Assembly: GCA_014529385.2 (NCBI GenBank)
Contig: CM043967.1
Coordinates: 126,643,182-126,705,181, forward strand
DNA: 62,000 bases
DNA from: Adiantum capillus-veneris
Lineage: Eukaryota > Streptophyta > Polypodiopsida > Polypodiales > Pteridaceae
Direction of reading: 5' to 3'
Part shown: piece after piece, positions 32,658-40,998 of the stretch
Layout: each line of letters opens with the position of its first letter
Numbering within the stretch: the first letter of the stretch is position 1
Program-made: the position numbers and the translations under genes
Notes under the pieces: generated by a model
What the model was told of the DNA's origin: nothing
The model's input: only the letters and a program-made list of their open reading frames with translations
The model's database searches: none

Positions 32658-33347
32658 GTTGTGGACCGGCCTAATGATTGGGATCGCCATTTGACGGCTG
32701 CTCTTTGGGCGTATAGGACATCTTTCAAGGTATCTACCCAATTCACCCCTTTTCATCTAGTTTATGGACAGGAAGCACTTCTCCCCATTGAGGTAGAGCT
32801 CTCAAGATTGCGCGTTCCTGCAAGAGTGGCAAAAAAACCAAAAGAGGCTCTACATGAAAGGATCTTAGATCTCCAACGACTTGAGCTAGATAGAGAAGAG
32901 TCCATTGATCACTACATCACCAAAGCGACAAGCCAAAGGGATAAAATCAACAAGAAGCTCAAGGGGAAAGGATTGAAGAAAGGTATGTTGGTTCTTCGCT
33001 ATGATAACCGACTTGATACTCGACTTGACAAAAAGTTTTTGCAAAGATAGGAGGGACCTTTCATGATAAAAACAAAGTTTGGGAATGGTAGTTACAGATT
33101 AGCAGATTTATCAGGAAAATTCCATAAGACCAGAGTCAATGGATGGAGATTAAAGCCCTACTTTCAACGTATCAATCCGTTGATAGGCACTCATCTTCCT
33201 ACATTTTCTAAGCTCCAGATTGACATGGCTCCCTTCGGCTTGGCAAATGCTCCACCTATTTTTAAAGCTTTGATGTGCAAAGAAGAACCAGCCTTGGAAT
33301 CTGAACATACCCAAGGCAACCCTCCCATCTCCGATTTATGGGATTGA
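32658..33347 (+). pseudogene. Integrase C-terminal region of nested element
   Basis: Same frame continues: WDRHLTAALWAYRTS and TPFHLVYGQEALLPIEVE are the conserved end of the gypsy integrase core region, then a basic stretch (KINKKLKGKGLKKG) and the C-terminal GSYRLADL...NGWRLKPYF segment. TAG at 33048-33050 lies where a Trp codon is expected (TGG to TAG). No chromodomain is seen, in keeping with Tat elements. The end at 33,347 is the natural stop of the frame. Confidence 0.85.
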
Positions 33348-33510
33348 GGTAATGAAAAGCAGGTCTAATGGAGTAAAAGAGTGCATGACACTCCTCCTAT
33401 TGAAAAAAAAAGAAAGTGAAAAAGGAAAAATGACCCAAAAAAAAAAGAAAAAGAAGCAGCACCGTCCTCCTAAAGATATGAATATCTCTAGGCTTGGGGA
33501 AGGGCTAATA
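33348..33510 (+). other. 3' non-coding region and polypurine tract
   Basis: A-rich stretch with poly(A)-like runs (33,403-33,455), then GGCTTGGGGAAGGG (33,491-33,504) a few bases before the 3' LTR; this is the likely polypurine tract. Confidence 0.65.
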
Positions 33511-35577
33511 TGAGTGGCATAAAATGGTAACCATCTTTTTGCAACATTTGTCAGCCTACTCAACGTCCTCTTCCTCATATGTGTATATATTTTTCTACGC
33601 TATTAAGTTATCTAGAGTAAATTCCCCCTCTTCGTTTAACCTTTGTGGCGACACATACATTATACTCTTCCCAAAAATGTCACCTTAGTCATATATTTAT
33701 ATTACCACCCTTTTCTTTTTTGCTTTGTAAATAGAATAAGCATACAATAACCAACTATATACCCCCAAACTTTCTTACCTATTGTGAATTAGTAGTAGAA
33801 AAATAATATATCCATCTTCCACCCCATATAGATAAATTCCCATGGAAATCAACTCTCCACTTGTCTTTACCAAAGATTATGGTCCCTCTCTACAAGTCGT
33901 CTATGCCCCCTACATAGGTGGCCCAATATCTCTTAAGAATATACATATAGTTTCTCTCCTTTCAAAAAGACTCCAATTGTATATTCCTTTCACAAGCAAA
34001 TAATATTGGGCCCTCCTCTATTTGTTTAAGCATCATAGCCTTTTGAAAAAGCATGATTCCCCTTGGATGCATACAAGCAAAGGGCCCATACAAGAAGACT
34101 TGGAAGCAAAAGGTTCCCTAGCCTAGTGTGGACCTTCCAAACCGAATTTCTTGGTGCATGGGCATGAAGAATAGTCCAAATTCATATCAAACATGTTGAG
34201 AAGGTCAATTTTGCCTTTTGAAGCATGTCATTCCGAGCTACAGGTAAGAAGTTATGGTGAAAATAGTGTAAATCTGTCAGATTCGCAGCAAAAGGGAACT
34301 GTAAATCAAGTAAATCAAGAGGGTGAGATCTTATTTTCCCCCTACTCATCTTCTAGAAGAGAAATGAGTGTTCAAGGTCATTTGCATGTGATGGGACCAA
34401 CCTAAAGATGCTTTCTAAATGCCAAGACAGACAAGTTGAGATACCCCGCAGGAGCCACCCGTAGGGCCTCATGGTGGGGCCCACCTACATTATGCACCCC
34501 TATGGAGCCTTCACGGTCTAAAATGATATTTTTGGTGAATAAATAGTCCCTTTTATGTCCAAAATTCAATGAGTGGTCAAAGGACACTTAATTAGGTCTA
34601 ATCACTTACTCTAATTAAGTGTAGCATAATCCCACTCCTACACAACTATAAATAGCCCCCCTTGGAGAGACTCAAGGACACACACCTGTATTTTCAAATT
34701 TATGTTGTTTCTTGATCAATAGTAGAGAAAACCCCAACTCTCCCTCTTTCACATCCTCCCTCCTAACCCTCCTCTTTGGAGGAAGTGCAAACTCTATTCT
34801 CCACTCTTTCCATTTTACAATCTCTTACTCCATCAACCCAATAAATAATTTGTAGCACCTCAATAACTTGTAAATACATCATGATCTCTCTCATGGTTAT
34901 GTTAATGATCATGAAATCATCTTCAAAAACTTTCAAGTGTCGCAATTCGTGATGGTTAGCCAGTGTCTGTCCTCGCATTAAAAGGTGTGCGAGAAATCAA
35001 GTAAGTGTTCTATTCTCAATTTACCATTGGTTTGTTTCTCCACACTTATTCAATTGGTCTAAAGAAATTTCTCACTCCAACTCTCTTTTTCTTCATTACA
35101 TATGCATGTGGCTACCTATCATGGTGATTTTATTTATTGCATAGATGGAGATGAGCTCTCTATGCAAAGTGTGTTAGTTTGATGTAAGTGATTCTCTTGT
35201 GTGTTTGAGAGGCAAGTCTTGTGCACATGATTTTTTGATGAGTGCTTGAGAGAGGAAGAGTTTGGATGTATTATGGGTATTCTTATGGGGAGAAGGTGAA
35301 TGCTATTCCACAAATTGCATATTTCATTTTGATGCACGGCATTGGGTTGCATAATCGTTGATGGTGTTCAAGTGTCCAAAGTGTATATAGAGTAAGGGGG
35401 TTTTTCAAAGTGTGTCGCTTGAGTGGGTGAGTGCAAGTGTTATTTTGATTGGTTTCCTTCTCCACTCCCAAAAGAAGGTGGTGCCCCAAGTAGTGTGCGT
35501 ACCTCTTTACGAACATTTTGTGAGGGTAGGCCCATTGGTTTGGGTTTAGAGGCCCCATTTCAAAAATGTCTCCCTCC
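33511..35577 (+). repeat. 3' LTR of nested Tat element, 2,067 bp
   Basis: Starts TGAGTGGCATAAAATGG, ends GTCTCCCTCC, the same length as the 5' LTR. Most differences are transitions or single-base changes, clustered around 34,240-34,380. Confidence 0.95.
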
Positions 35578-35581
35578 ATAG

Positions 35582-36124
35582 CAATCGAAGGATTTTCTCC
35601 AAGGCCATTTTGACATGCTTCGAGTTGCTCGACAAAATGTTAAGAAAGCTCAAGATTGATATAAGAAGTACGCATAGGAGCATCGTCATCTTGCTACTTT
35701 CAAAGAAGGAGACAAGGTTTTCCTCAAAGTTCTAGAGCATTCAAAAAGTTTGAAGACGGGAAAAGTTGCTAAACTTTCACCATGCTATTGTGGACCGTTT
35801 ATCATTCTCAAACGTATAGGGCAAGTGGCCTATAAGTTAGCTCTTCCAGAGCACTCACGAGTTCATCATGTTTCTCATGTTAGCCATTTAGGAAAACAGC
35901 TAGGACAGAATGATAATGTCATTGACACACTTGTGTTGGTCGACCTTATTGCACCGCCAAGCATTCCTCATGAGACCAAAAAGATTTTGGATTCTCATAA
36001 GCTTTGCAACAGACATCATGTCAAACGACAGGTGTTGGTAAAATGGCTAGATAGACCTGAAGAAGGTTTTACATGGGAGAATGTCTCTGCACTTAAGAAA
36101 CGTTTTCCTACATTCATTTTTTAG
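35582..36124 (+). pseudogene. Chromovirus integrase C-terminus with chromodomain
   Basis: Resumes the outer element after the insert, in the frame left at 25,304: GHFDMLRVARQNVKKAQ, then TGA and TAG close together (about 35,657-35,690), then FKEGDKVFLKV and GPFIILKRIGQVAYKLALP (integrase C-terminal fold). From about 35,975, KILDSHK ... RQVLVKWLDRPEEGFTWEN matches the chromodomain consensus, including the aromatic residues. Chromodomains guide chromovirus integration to marked chromatin. Ends at TAG 36122-36124, just before the polypurine tract. Confidence 0.88.
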
Positions 36125-36137
36125 GACAAAATGTTTT

Positions 36138-36167
36138 GCCGGAGGGGGGGGGGGGGGGGGGGGGGGG
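36138..36167 (+). other. Chromovirus polypurine tract expanded to G24
   Basis: GCCGGA followed by 24 consecutive G (36144-36167), then TAA and the 3' LTR. The position matches the chromovirus polypurine tract. The long G run is unusual and probably a slippage expansion. Confidence 0.75.
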
Positions 36168-36170
36168 TAA

Positions 36171-36290
36171 TGTAAGGACATGGGTCCTATGGGCAAGGCC
36201 ACCGGCATGACCAGACAGTGTGTACGCTAGGGGGATGCTATAAGATAGCACGGTTGGGTGGAGACTAGCACATATATTACCGCCCTTTCA
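36171..36290 (+). repeat. Chromovirus 3' LTR, 120 bp
   Basis: TGTAAGGACATGG ... GCCCTTTCA; differs from the 5' LTR at about 10 positions plus two small indels. The next bases ACAGA pair with ACAAA at 20155-20159 as target duplication. Confidence 0.88.
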
Positions 36291-36943
36291 ACAGATTTAT
36301 AGTTGCAGATTATAGATCACAGATTATAGGTATAGGTGATTCACACTCATACAGGTAGCTGGAGTAGAGTAATATACTGACAGTGGAAGTCACTTGGAGT
36401 TGTTGAGGGTATGCATCATTTGGCGCTTGTTTGAGCGCATTGTTATGTATTGTATGTTACTTATGGATACTACCATTGTACGCCTTTGTGGAGCCATGAT
36501 TGGTTTTATTTGGTAGTCCCAGCCATTTCTGAGCTTGGTATGGAAGATAGTCATTTCTGAAACTTGACTATACGAGATTTTCATTAGCCTTCGTGAGAGG
36601 GTCGTGGTGAGGTTTTATTGAGCTGGGGGATTCTCAAATGTGAGATCCTTTCGGTGATACAGGTGGTTGGAGCACCCTTTTCGTGACCTCGTCATAGGCT
36701 GTGTACTAGTGAGTCCTACTTGATGCTTGGGTACCATTGTTGGCAGGTTATGCATACATATAGAGTTTATATTTTGGGTTCTTATTGCTCTACTTATGGG
36801 GAAACTCTGCCAGAATTTTTCCAAGTTGTGATGGCTAGTTTTTGGTCTTTTGAGCATTTATGTTGTTACGCGGTTGAAATTCTGGCAAAATCAGAGGGTA
36901 ATTATTCAAGTGTGCTTTCTTGGGAGCTGCATGGATGATTTTA
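36291..36943 (+). other. Leader region of an older gypsy element
   Basis: Non-coding DNA between the chromovirus LTR and mini-ORF C. No LTR or primer site is visible, so the 5' LTR of this element is absent or lies elsewhere. A short repeat of agattatag words occurs at 36,294-36,330. Confidence 0.45.
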
Positions 36944-37162
36944 ATGGATAATCACAACAGACCTTAGTTCACTCCTTTTCATTTTGCACAAAGAATCCAG
37001 ATAAATGTTCATGTAGACAAGAAGATTTTTTACCAGTAGCACATAGTCTTTATGTTTGGGCCAAGAAGATTAAGAGAGACACTGGAATCTCCTTTGCCTG
37101 TTGTTATTCGGATGATTAACTATGAAAACTCATTTGATGTGCATGTGTTCATCCTTTTCTAA
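36944..37162 (+). pseudogene. Mini-ORF C, relative of mini-ORFs A and B, two nonsense codons
   Basis: Frame from ATG 36944 to TAA 37160-37162, 73 codons, with TAG codons near 36,965 and 37,035. Preserved blocks: PFHFAQ, INVHVDKK, IVFMFG, RRLRE, INYE and the end FDVHVFILF, in the same order and spacing as mini-ORF A. Most codon differences to A are silent. It sits directly upstream of gag (106 bp), as in the nested element. Both stops could come from CAG by one C-to-T change. Function unknown. Confidence 0.65.
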
Positions 37163-37267
37163 AAGCTTGAGATCCATCGAAGTTTCTAGGGATTGAGTCA
37201 GTAGAAACTTTTGGGTTCTTGCACGTGTGTTAGAAAAGGTTCTCAAAGCATCAAAACTTGGGTAGAC

Positions 37268-37848
37268 ATGGATTTCTCTTTTCCGGAATTTCGTGGAAGA
37301 AGTGATGAAGATGTGGAAGACTTTTTGGAAAAGATGGAGGTTGCGTGTATTAGCATCCAGATTCATGATCCTGCACAAATGTTACGTCTCTCCATATTTT
37401 TTTGAAGAATAATGCACAAGTTTGGTCCAAAGCATTTGAAAAGGAGTTGCGTGCGGCTTATCCACCTGTGAGATTAAGTTGGGAAAATCTAAGGCATGGA
37501 TTAGAAGTGGAGTTTGTGAAGACAGAAGATCCTGACAAAGTGTGGCAAGAAGTACAAGGTTTGGTGCAAAGGGAAGGTGAGAAGGTGAGCCAGTACATGC
37601 ATACATATGTAAGTTTTTCAACGGCATGGGAGCAGATGTGCAAGGCCTTAACACAGGTACCCCCACCTGACATGATGGAGAAGCGCAGGTTCTTGGTTGG
37701 TCTTCGGGAGAATATATGTTGGAGAGTGGAGCTAAATAAGCCTAGGACATATGAAGATGCACTAGATGTAGCGAGGAACAAAGAATGGAAGCTGAGAAGA
37801 ATGAGTCATCTAGGAGTAGAGTCTTTGCCCCCGAGGTCTGAGTTTTAG
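37268..37848 (+). pseudogene. Gag of the older Tat-like element
   Basis: Starts MDFSFPEFRGRSDEDVEDFLEKME, matching the start of the nested gag (FPTFYARSGEDAQEFLDNLEMA). A run of T (37,397-37,403) is followed by a frame change; after it, AQVWSKAFEKELR, WENLRHGLEVEF and MEKRRFLVGLRENI parallel the nested capsid. TAG at 37846-37848. Retrotrans_gag family. Confidence 0.8.
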
Positions 37849-38640
37849 TCTATGGATTCTTTGCAAGGTCGCATGCCAGGGGTTCATCATGAACCAATGG
37901 TTTCTGTTACTCCTCAGGTTATGCCAGTAGTGGTCACTAGAGCAGTGCAAGATGATGGGATAAGGCAAGGCATGAGGCAAGTGGTAGATTTAATGAAGCA
38001 TCCTAGCCTAAATATGCTAGGTAATGTGGGAAATAATGGAGGTCGAGGGAGGTTTGAAAATCAGCCACCATGAGGTGAAGAAAGACCTAGGAATGGTGTT
38101 GGACAAAGCAATGGTAGAGTCTGGAGGCAGACACCCACGTGTTATAATTGCAGAGGGTTGGGCCACGTCAGCCCGCAATGTGATAAGCCACCAAGGATGG
38201 GGGGAGACATGTATCCATTGCCAAACAAGTTCTAACTAGCTCAAATGATTATGGCATTGAAATTAAGAGAGAAGAAGGAACCAGTGGATTAACCCAAGAG
38301 GAAAAGGCAAAGAAAAAAGTGATAAGTGTGGTCACTTTGGAGAAGGCCACAAAGCTGGAGGATACATTAGTGATGCCTATCGGGAAGAGGACCACACAAG
38401 ATAAGAAAGGAAGAAGTGGCGCATGTCCTAGTAAGAAGAAGGGAAGGGAAAGATCCATGAAGACGAGGATGTCAAGGCCAAGAGGAAAAGAAGGGCTCAT
38501 TGCAAGTTTCATGTTTCAAATTTTCCACTAGGGGATGGGAAACTAAGCTATGACTTGAAGGAGGATCTGACAAGCAAGAAAGTAGATGTTACTTTTGGGC
38601 AGCTTATAGAGATGGTGCCTAAGCTAAAGCGACAATGAAA
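37849..38640 (+). pseudogene. Zinc knuckle, basic cluster and FPLG segment
   Basis: Knuckle C-YN-C-RGLG-H-VSPQ-C (about 38,128-38,172) followed by PPRMGGDMYPLP, a tail also present in the minus-strand element at 45.8 kb. Then a Lys/Arg-rich part (about 38,360-38,510) and NFPLGDGKLSYDLKEDL with VTFGQLIEMVPKLKRQ (to 38,637), which parallels the segment before the protease in the nested element. Several frame changes and TGA near 38,071 and 38,637. Confidence 0.7.
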
Positions 38641-39304
38641 GAGGATGGTTAACCCAATGGAGAAAGAAACAGAGAGAGGTTCACTGAAGGTATTGGTGAT
38701 GGATGAGCTACCAGACATTTTGTCAATAGTAGATGTGTGGCACAGAAGAAGAACTCTGGGACAAGATTATGTTGATGGCGGAGCCCAAATATGTGTCATA
38801 TTACACTCATGTGTTGAGAAGATGGGTCTTACGGTGATTGGGGTGTCAGGCTTTCGGGTCAGATTGGCAAACCATCAAAAGTAAAATGTTTGGCTGTTGT
38901 AAAGAGCTTAGAAGTGGAGGTGTATGATGCAAAGGTGGTGGTTGATGTTTATGTGATGCCAGCAGGTTTGGGAGCATATCCTACTATACTAGAGACAATG
39001 GTTACATGCAGTGGGAGCTGTTCAATATTGGAGACGTGGTACGATTAACCTCTATGGAAACACAAGTGCCAAGAATCTTTATAATATGGACACAAGGAAA
39101 CTATTGGAGGAACTTTATGAAGATGATGATGAATCTAGTGATGAAGACTATTCCACATTGTCTGATGAGGACAGTGATAGTGCTACCAGCATTGATGAGG
39201 ATGTTGATGCTGCATTTCTTCTGATGGACAAAGAAATCCATGAATCTGGTATAGTTGCATTTGCAATGAGACTGAAGATGAAAGTGAAGGGCCTTATGAA
39301 GTGA
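38641..39304 (+). pseudogene. Protease and acidic linker
   Basis: Active site YVDGGAQICVI (Asp codon 38773-38775), followed by frame-broken remains of the protease body (VDVYVMPAGLGAYPTIL). In another frame, GTINLYGNTSAKNLYNMDTRK is followed by an Asp/Glu/Ser-rich stretch (about 39,110-39,215), equal in position to acidic linkers of the two related elements. Confidence 0.72.
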
Positions 39305-39386
39305 TTGAAGGGCTAATGAAAACCAAGGTTGAATCGTCAAAGAAGTAAGAATTGATGACACAAATGATCAGTGGGGAGACCTCTCA

Positions 39387-40061
39387 GTGATGGAGAAGGA
39401 GATATATTTGCACATGCTGGCTAGTTTTCTAGATTTTTTCATTACTTTATATGAAGAGATTAGAGGGTTCAATGGAGAAGAGATGCATATAGAGCTGAAA
39501 GAAGGTGCTAAGCCAGTGCGGCAAAGGCTACGAAGGATGGGTCAAGAGCAGAGGGAATCCTTGCGGGAAGAGGTGGACAAGTTATTGAAGGCAGGGTTCA
39601 TAGTCCAAGTGGAGACCACAAAATGGGTAAGTCCAGTAGTAGCTAGCCCAAAGAAGGATGGAAAGTGGAGAATTTGTGTAGATTTTAAACCCTTAGATGT
39701 AGCCACTAAGAAGAACCCATACCCTCTTCCATTCATTGATCAGATCTTTGATTCAGTGGAAGGTTATGAGAGGTACAGTGTGTGTGATGGTTCTTCACGC
39801 TATTTTCAATTGAATATTGGTCTTAAAGACAAAACAAAGACAACTTTCATTATGCCATGGGGTTTTTATTGCTACACGGTGTTTCCATTTGGGTTGTCAA
39901 ATGGACCATCCTTCTATCAAGAGAGAGAAAATTGGGTATTGCCACCATTCATTGGTAGTTGTGTTAAAGATTTTATGTATAAATTTTGTGTCTACATTAG
40001 TAGGGTTGAACACCATGAGAAGCTGAAGATGGTATTGGATCAATATGATGAATGTGGAGGA
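39387..40061 (+). pseudogene. Reverse transcriptase, catalytic motif lost, truncated
   Basis: Open frame through RT fingers and palm: ELKEGAKPVRQRLRRMG, WVSPVVASPKKDGKWRICVDFKPLD, motif A region CDGSSRYFQLN, MPWGFYCYTVFPFGLSNGPS. Motif C reads DFMYKFCVYI, with Tyr-Lys (39978-39983) in place of the catalytic Asp-Asp, so the enzyme would be dead although the frame is still open. It is cut at 40,061 by the TG of the next LTR. Confidence 0.87.
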
Positions 40062-40975
40062 TGTTAGCAGCGGCTAACCCAGGCTACACCAATTATGCAC
40101 CCAGCTGTAGATGTGCTATAGTGCACAATATTTCCTTTTCGTTGTATAGGTCCTTGGGCTCATTTAGGAGTTCCAAAGTTGTATAAGTCTATACTAAAGA
40201 GCTCAACTTTATCCCATAGTTGAAGGGTTTGAGGCCCAAAGATATAAAAGAGCCCTATGCTTAATGAGAAGTCATTCTTGGGTGAGTTCTTCTTTTTGTA
40301 GATTGGCCCGGTCATGAGGCTCATGGGCTTTCCATGCCCATTTTACACTTTCTCTCTTATTAGTCTTCTTTGTTTGATTATGTGGAGTGAGATTGTATTA
40401 GTGTGATGGTAGATCTCCTAACCCCTTTTATTAATTTAATCTATTCTATCCACACCATTGGCCATGGTGTGTGAGGGCTATGCCTTCCTTCTCTTCATCT
40501 CTCTCTACAAGGTGTGCGATTAGTGTGTCCATTCTGGCACAACCCCTCAATGCAACTATGTGTGTGTGAGGGCTATGCCTTCCTTCTCTTCATCTCTCTC
40601 TACAAGGTGTGCAATTAGTGTGTGTGCATACATAGTTGCATTGAGGGGTTGTGCCGGAATGGACACACTAATGCGGAGTAGGTATGTTAATTGCACGCTT
40701 GTGTAGTTGTGCGATTAAGAGTTGTGAATAGAGTGATTGATGTGAGAGGTTAATTTAAACCACATGATTGTGTGCAAGTGATTAGTAAGTAGGAAAGTGT
40801 GGCTGATTAAAGGAATCCATTTCCATGGTTTCTCTCTATGATGAGAAGAAGAATCCCTTGAATCCTCTATTCTATACATCCTAGGCTCGTGCCTCCATGC
40901 CCTATCCGGGTTACCGATCCACGATTTGATAATTTTGTGGGTTGCAATTAGGTCGTGCTACAACGTCTCCCTACA
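40062..40975 (+). repeat. LTR of a tRNA-Asp-primed element, 914 bp
   Basis: Starts TGTTAGCAGCGGCTAAC, interrupts the RT upstream, ends CTCCCTACA five bases before a tRNA-Asp primer site. A TATAAAA box lies at 40243-40249. No second copy is in the window, so the LTR limits rest on TG...CA, the host break and the primer site. Confidence 0.68.
40519..40672. repeat. 42-bp inverted repeat with 70-bp loop, inside LTR
   Basis: Arms 40519-40560 and 40631-40672 are reverse complements with one mismatch. The loop contains the second copy of a 60-bp direct repeat (first copy about 40,467-40,526, second about 40,562-40,621; tgtgagggctatgccttcc). In RNA this would give a long fold-back. Confidence 0.92.
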
Positions 40976-40980
40976 TTTGT

Positions 40981-40998
40981 TGGCACCGTTGCCGGGGA
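40981..40998 (+). other. Primer binding site, tRNA-Asp type
   Basis: TGGCACCGTTGCCGGGGA: one mismatch to TGGCGCCGTTGCCGGGGA, the complement of plant tRNA-Asp. Confidence 0.85.

Larger units (their letters stand above)
25310..35577 (+). mobile_element. Nested Tat-lineage Ty3/gypsy retrotransposon, 10,268 bp
   Basis: Two LTRs of exactly 2,067 bp (25310-27376 and 33511-35577) with TG start, primer-like site 27382-27398 and purine tract (about 33,492-33,507). Target duplication: TATAG before 25310 and ATAG (or CATAG) after 35577. The host integrase frame continues across the junctions once the insert and duplication are ignored. Interior order: two mini-ORFs, gag, protease, RT, RNase H, second (archaeal-type) RNase H, integrase; the extra RNase H defines the Tat group. 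LTRs differ at about two dozen positions (about 1.3%), so the insertion is recent. Confidence 0.95.
20160..36290 (+). mobile_element. Ty3/gypsy chromovirus with very short LTRs, split by a nested element
   Basis: 5' LTR 20160-20281 and 3' LTR 36171-36290 are about 120 bp each, TG...CA, and flanked by ACAAA / ACAGA (20155-20159, 36291-36295; one mismatch). A tRNA-iMet-like primer site follows the 5' LTR and a polypurine tract precedes the 3' LTR. The order gag, protease, RT, RNase H, integrase, chromodomain-like C-terminus is that of plant chromoviruses. Removing the 10.27-kb insert at 25,310-35,577 leaves about 5.86 kb. LTRs differ at about 10 of 120 sites, and the coding part has many stops, so it is old and dead. 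Confidence 0.9.
36944..40061 (+). mobile_element. Older Tat-like gypsy element, truncated
   Basis: Mini-ORF C, gag, zinc knuckle, basic and FPLG segments, protease, acidic linker and RT in order on the plus strand, then a sharp end at 40,061 where another LTR starts. Neither of its own LTRs is recognised. Many stops and shifts show it is older than the nested relative. Confidence 0.8.

Noticed and set aside
31224-33050. Programmed stop-codon readthrough in the nested gag-pol
   Set aside because: Four different stops at unrelated places, each one transition from a normal codon, are better explained by decay.
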